Shown here in pieces: positions 62,958 to 64,000 of a stretch of 64,000 nucleotides of DNA (within the stretch, counting starts at the first letter, position 1; each line of letters opens with the position of its first letter). The stretch is taken from positions 101,944 through 165,943 of the forward strand of contig NW_027152021.1 of assembly GCF_004359215.1 (NCBI RefSeq), given 5' to 3'. Source of the DNA: Bremia lactucae (lineage: Eukaryota; Oomycota; Peronosporomycetes; Peronosporales; Peronosporaceae). The position numbers were made by a program, and so were the translations under genes. The notes under the pieces were generated by a model. The model saw nothing but the letters and a program-made list of their open reading frames with translations. It was not told the DNA's origin and did not search any database.

Positions 62958-64000
62958 ATGAGCCTCAACATTGATTGGGCTCATTTTCCCCACCTCTCCG
63001 AACATCATCGGGAGGTGGCAGGGCTAATGGCGCAGGGACTTGGTGAACAAGCCCTGGCCAGGCTCCTGGGTAGTCCTCCTGAGCAACATGTTGCTCAGTT
63101 GGAGCAGTTTGAGGCATTTGTGCTCGGACAGCGGAGGGCCGCGTCCGAGGCACAGAGCCATGCTGCGGCGGAGTCCGTCACTCAGACTCAGGATGAGCTG
63201 AGGCATGAGCAGGCTCGGAGCGAGGCTCTCAACAGGACTGTTGAGATGCTCTCTGCCCGGCCGCATCAGCCGAGGCCCATTCGGATGGACCCGCCCAAGT
63301 TCGATGGAACTGCGGCGCACACGATTGTCCACTGGCTTTTAGCCGTGGAGCAATGTGGTGTCGCCCAGCTCATCGAGGACGACAGCCGGATGGTGTCGTA
63401 CGCTATGTCGCATCTGCGCGGTAAGGCCTCAGAGTGGGCTTACTCGGCGCTTATGGCGGACAGAAAAGCGTTCCCCTCATGGGCGATCTTTAAGGATAAG
63501 ATTCGCGCCATGTACCAGCCGCCGAACAACGAAGTGTTGCTTCAGGCGCGCTTCTTTGGGGCGCGACAGGCGAAGCGATCTCTGCAAGAGTATGTGCAAG
63601 AGATGCGCTCGCTGTCCGCATCCATAACCGTAGGTCCGATTCCGGAGCACATTAAGGTGCCCACGTTTATGAACGGACTACGGCATGGCCCATCGCGACA
63701 GGCCCTTTTCAGAAAGGTGCCGTCGACGATGGAAGAGGCAATCCAAATTGCCTTAGTTGAGGAGCAATCCTACAACAGTGCCTCGGCGACAGCTTGGTAT
63801 AAGCCGTCGGCCGAGAGGACAGATGCCACTCCTATGGAGTTGGGCAATGCAGACGTGGTCTGTTTTAAATGCGGCAAGCGCGGCCATATGATGGCTCGCT
63901 GCTATGCCAGGGTCCCTGCTGGGGCAAAAATGCCCAGCAAGAGGACTCCCTTCCCAAAGGGCGATGGCAAGAACCAGCGTGCGAGACGCATGAGTTCTGC
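62958..64000 (+). CDS. Gy-A gag (copy 3), intact, runs off the window
   Basis: 347 codons open from MSLNIDWAHFPHLSEHHREV to the window edge, with no stop. The N-terminal part is a coiled coil (LGQRRAASEAQSHAAAESVT). The capsid-like gag domain lies at about residues 115-235 (MDPPKFDGTAAHTIVHWLLA, YAMSHLRGKASEWAYSALMA, LQEYVQEMRSLSASITVGPI). The nucleocapsid has the zinc knuckle CFKCGKRGHMMARC (CX2CX4HX4C) at about residues 304-317, followed by a basic tail. Base composition is visibly more GC-rich than the neighbouring intergenic DNA. In contrast to the other copies there is no frameshift, so this copy may be young. Confidence 0.9.
   Translation, partial: MSLNIDWAHFPHLSEHHREVAGLMAQGLGEQALARLLGSPPEQHVAQLEQFEAFVLGQRRAASEAQSHAAAESVTQTQDELRHEQARSEALNRTVEMLSARPHQPRPIRMDPPKFDGTAAHTIVHWLLAVEQCGVAQLIEDDSRMVSYAMSHLRGKASEWAYSALMADRKAFPSWAIFKDKIRAMYQPPNNEVLLQARFFGARQAKRSLQEYVQEMRSLSASITVGPIPEHIKVPTFMNGLRHGPSRQALFRKVPSTMEEAIQIALVEEQSYNSASATAWYKPSAERTDATPMELGNADVVCFKCGKRGHMMARCYARVPAGAKMPSKRTPFPKGDGKNQRARRMSS

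Larger units (their letters stand above)
62349..64000 (+). mobile_element. Gy-A copy 3: 5' end of an apparently intact element
   Basis: Complete 5' LTR, primer-binding site, short leader and intact gag. Pol and 3' LTR lie beyond the window. The intact gag and perfect LTR ends contrast with copies 1 and 2, and make this the candidate for a currently or recently active Gy-A. Confidence 0.85.

Overview
The window looks like a repeat-rich nuclear segment of a eukaryote, most likely an oomycete (Phytophthora or downy-mildew type). This rests on very short GT-AG introns (57-102 bp), compact host genes in small islands, and large nested arrays of decayed Ty3/gypsy and Ty1/copia retrotransposons with LTRs. 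Nothing bacterial is present (no operons, no CRISPR). The species cannot be named from the sequence alone.

Layout. 1-6590: a plus-strand gypsy element (called Gy-A here) with an exact 1,879-bp duplication around a single N, a 3' LTR, and an open frame running antisense to pol. 6600-10945: a minus-strand element of a second gypsy family (Gy-B). 10946-12600: unassigned DNA and a broken Gy-A LTR. 12656-20438: first gene island, holding AMPK beta subunit, a TMEM258/Ost5-like subunit, pinin, choline-phosphate cytidylyltransferase, RGP1 and a CCDC115/Vma22-like factor. 20640-45167: a nested graveyard with a copia element split by a third gypsy family (Gy-C), then Gy-B copies in both orientations and pieces of other elements. 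45568-53309: a nearly complete minus-strand Gy-A with both LTRs and a CATT target-site duplication, carrying a 153-N gap. 54022-60825: second gene island, holding mitochondrial GatC, WDHD1/Ctf4 and a KIX-like/F-box-like/LRR protein. 62349-64000: the 5' LTR and an intact gag of a third, apparently young Gy-A, cut by the window edge.

The host genes are ordinary housekeeping genes: energy sensing (AMPK beta), splicing (pinin), phosphatidylcholine synthesis, N-glycosylation, Rab6/Golgi traffic, V-ATPase assembly, mitochondrial tRNA-Gln amidation and DNA replication. GatC, pinin and CCDC115 become clear only after short introns are removed. The exon joins given are read from splice-site sequence, frame and family similarity, not from transcripts.

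Most unusual signals: (1) all three gypsy families carry a frame antisense to pol between integrase and the 3' LTR; (2) four snap-back inverted duplications with 4-13 nt spacers lie inside element DNA, several centred on small hairpins present in sister copies; (3) two Gy-A copies carry local duplications exactly at N gaps, which look like assembly errors.
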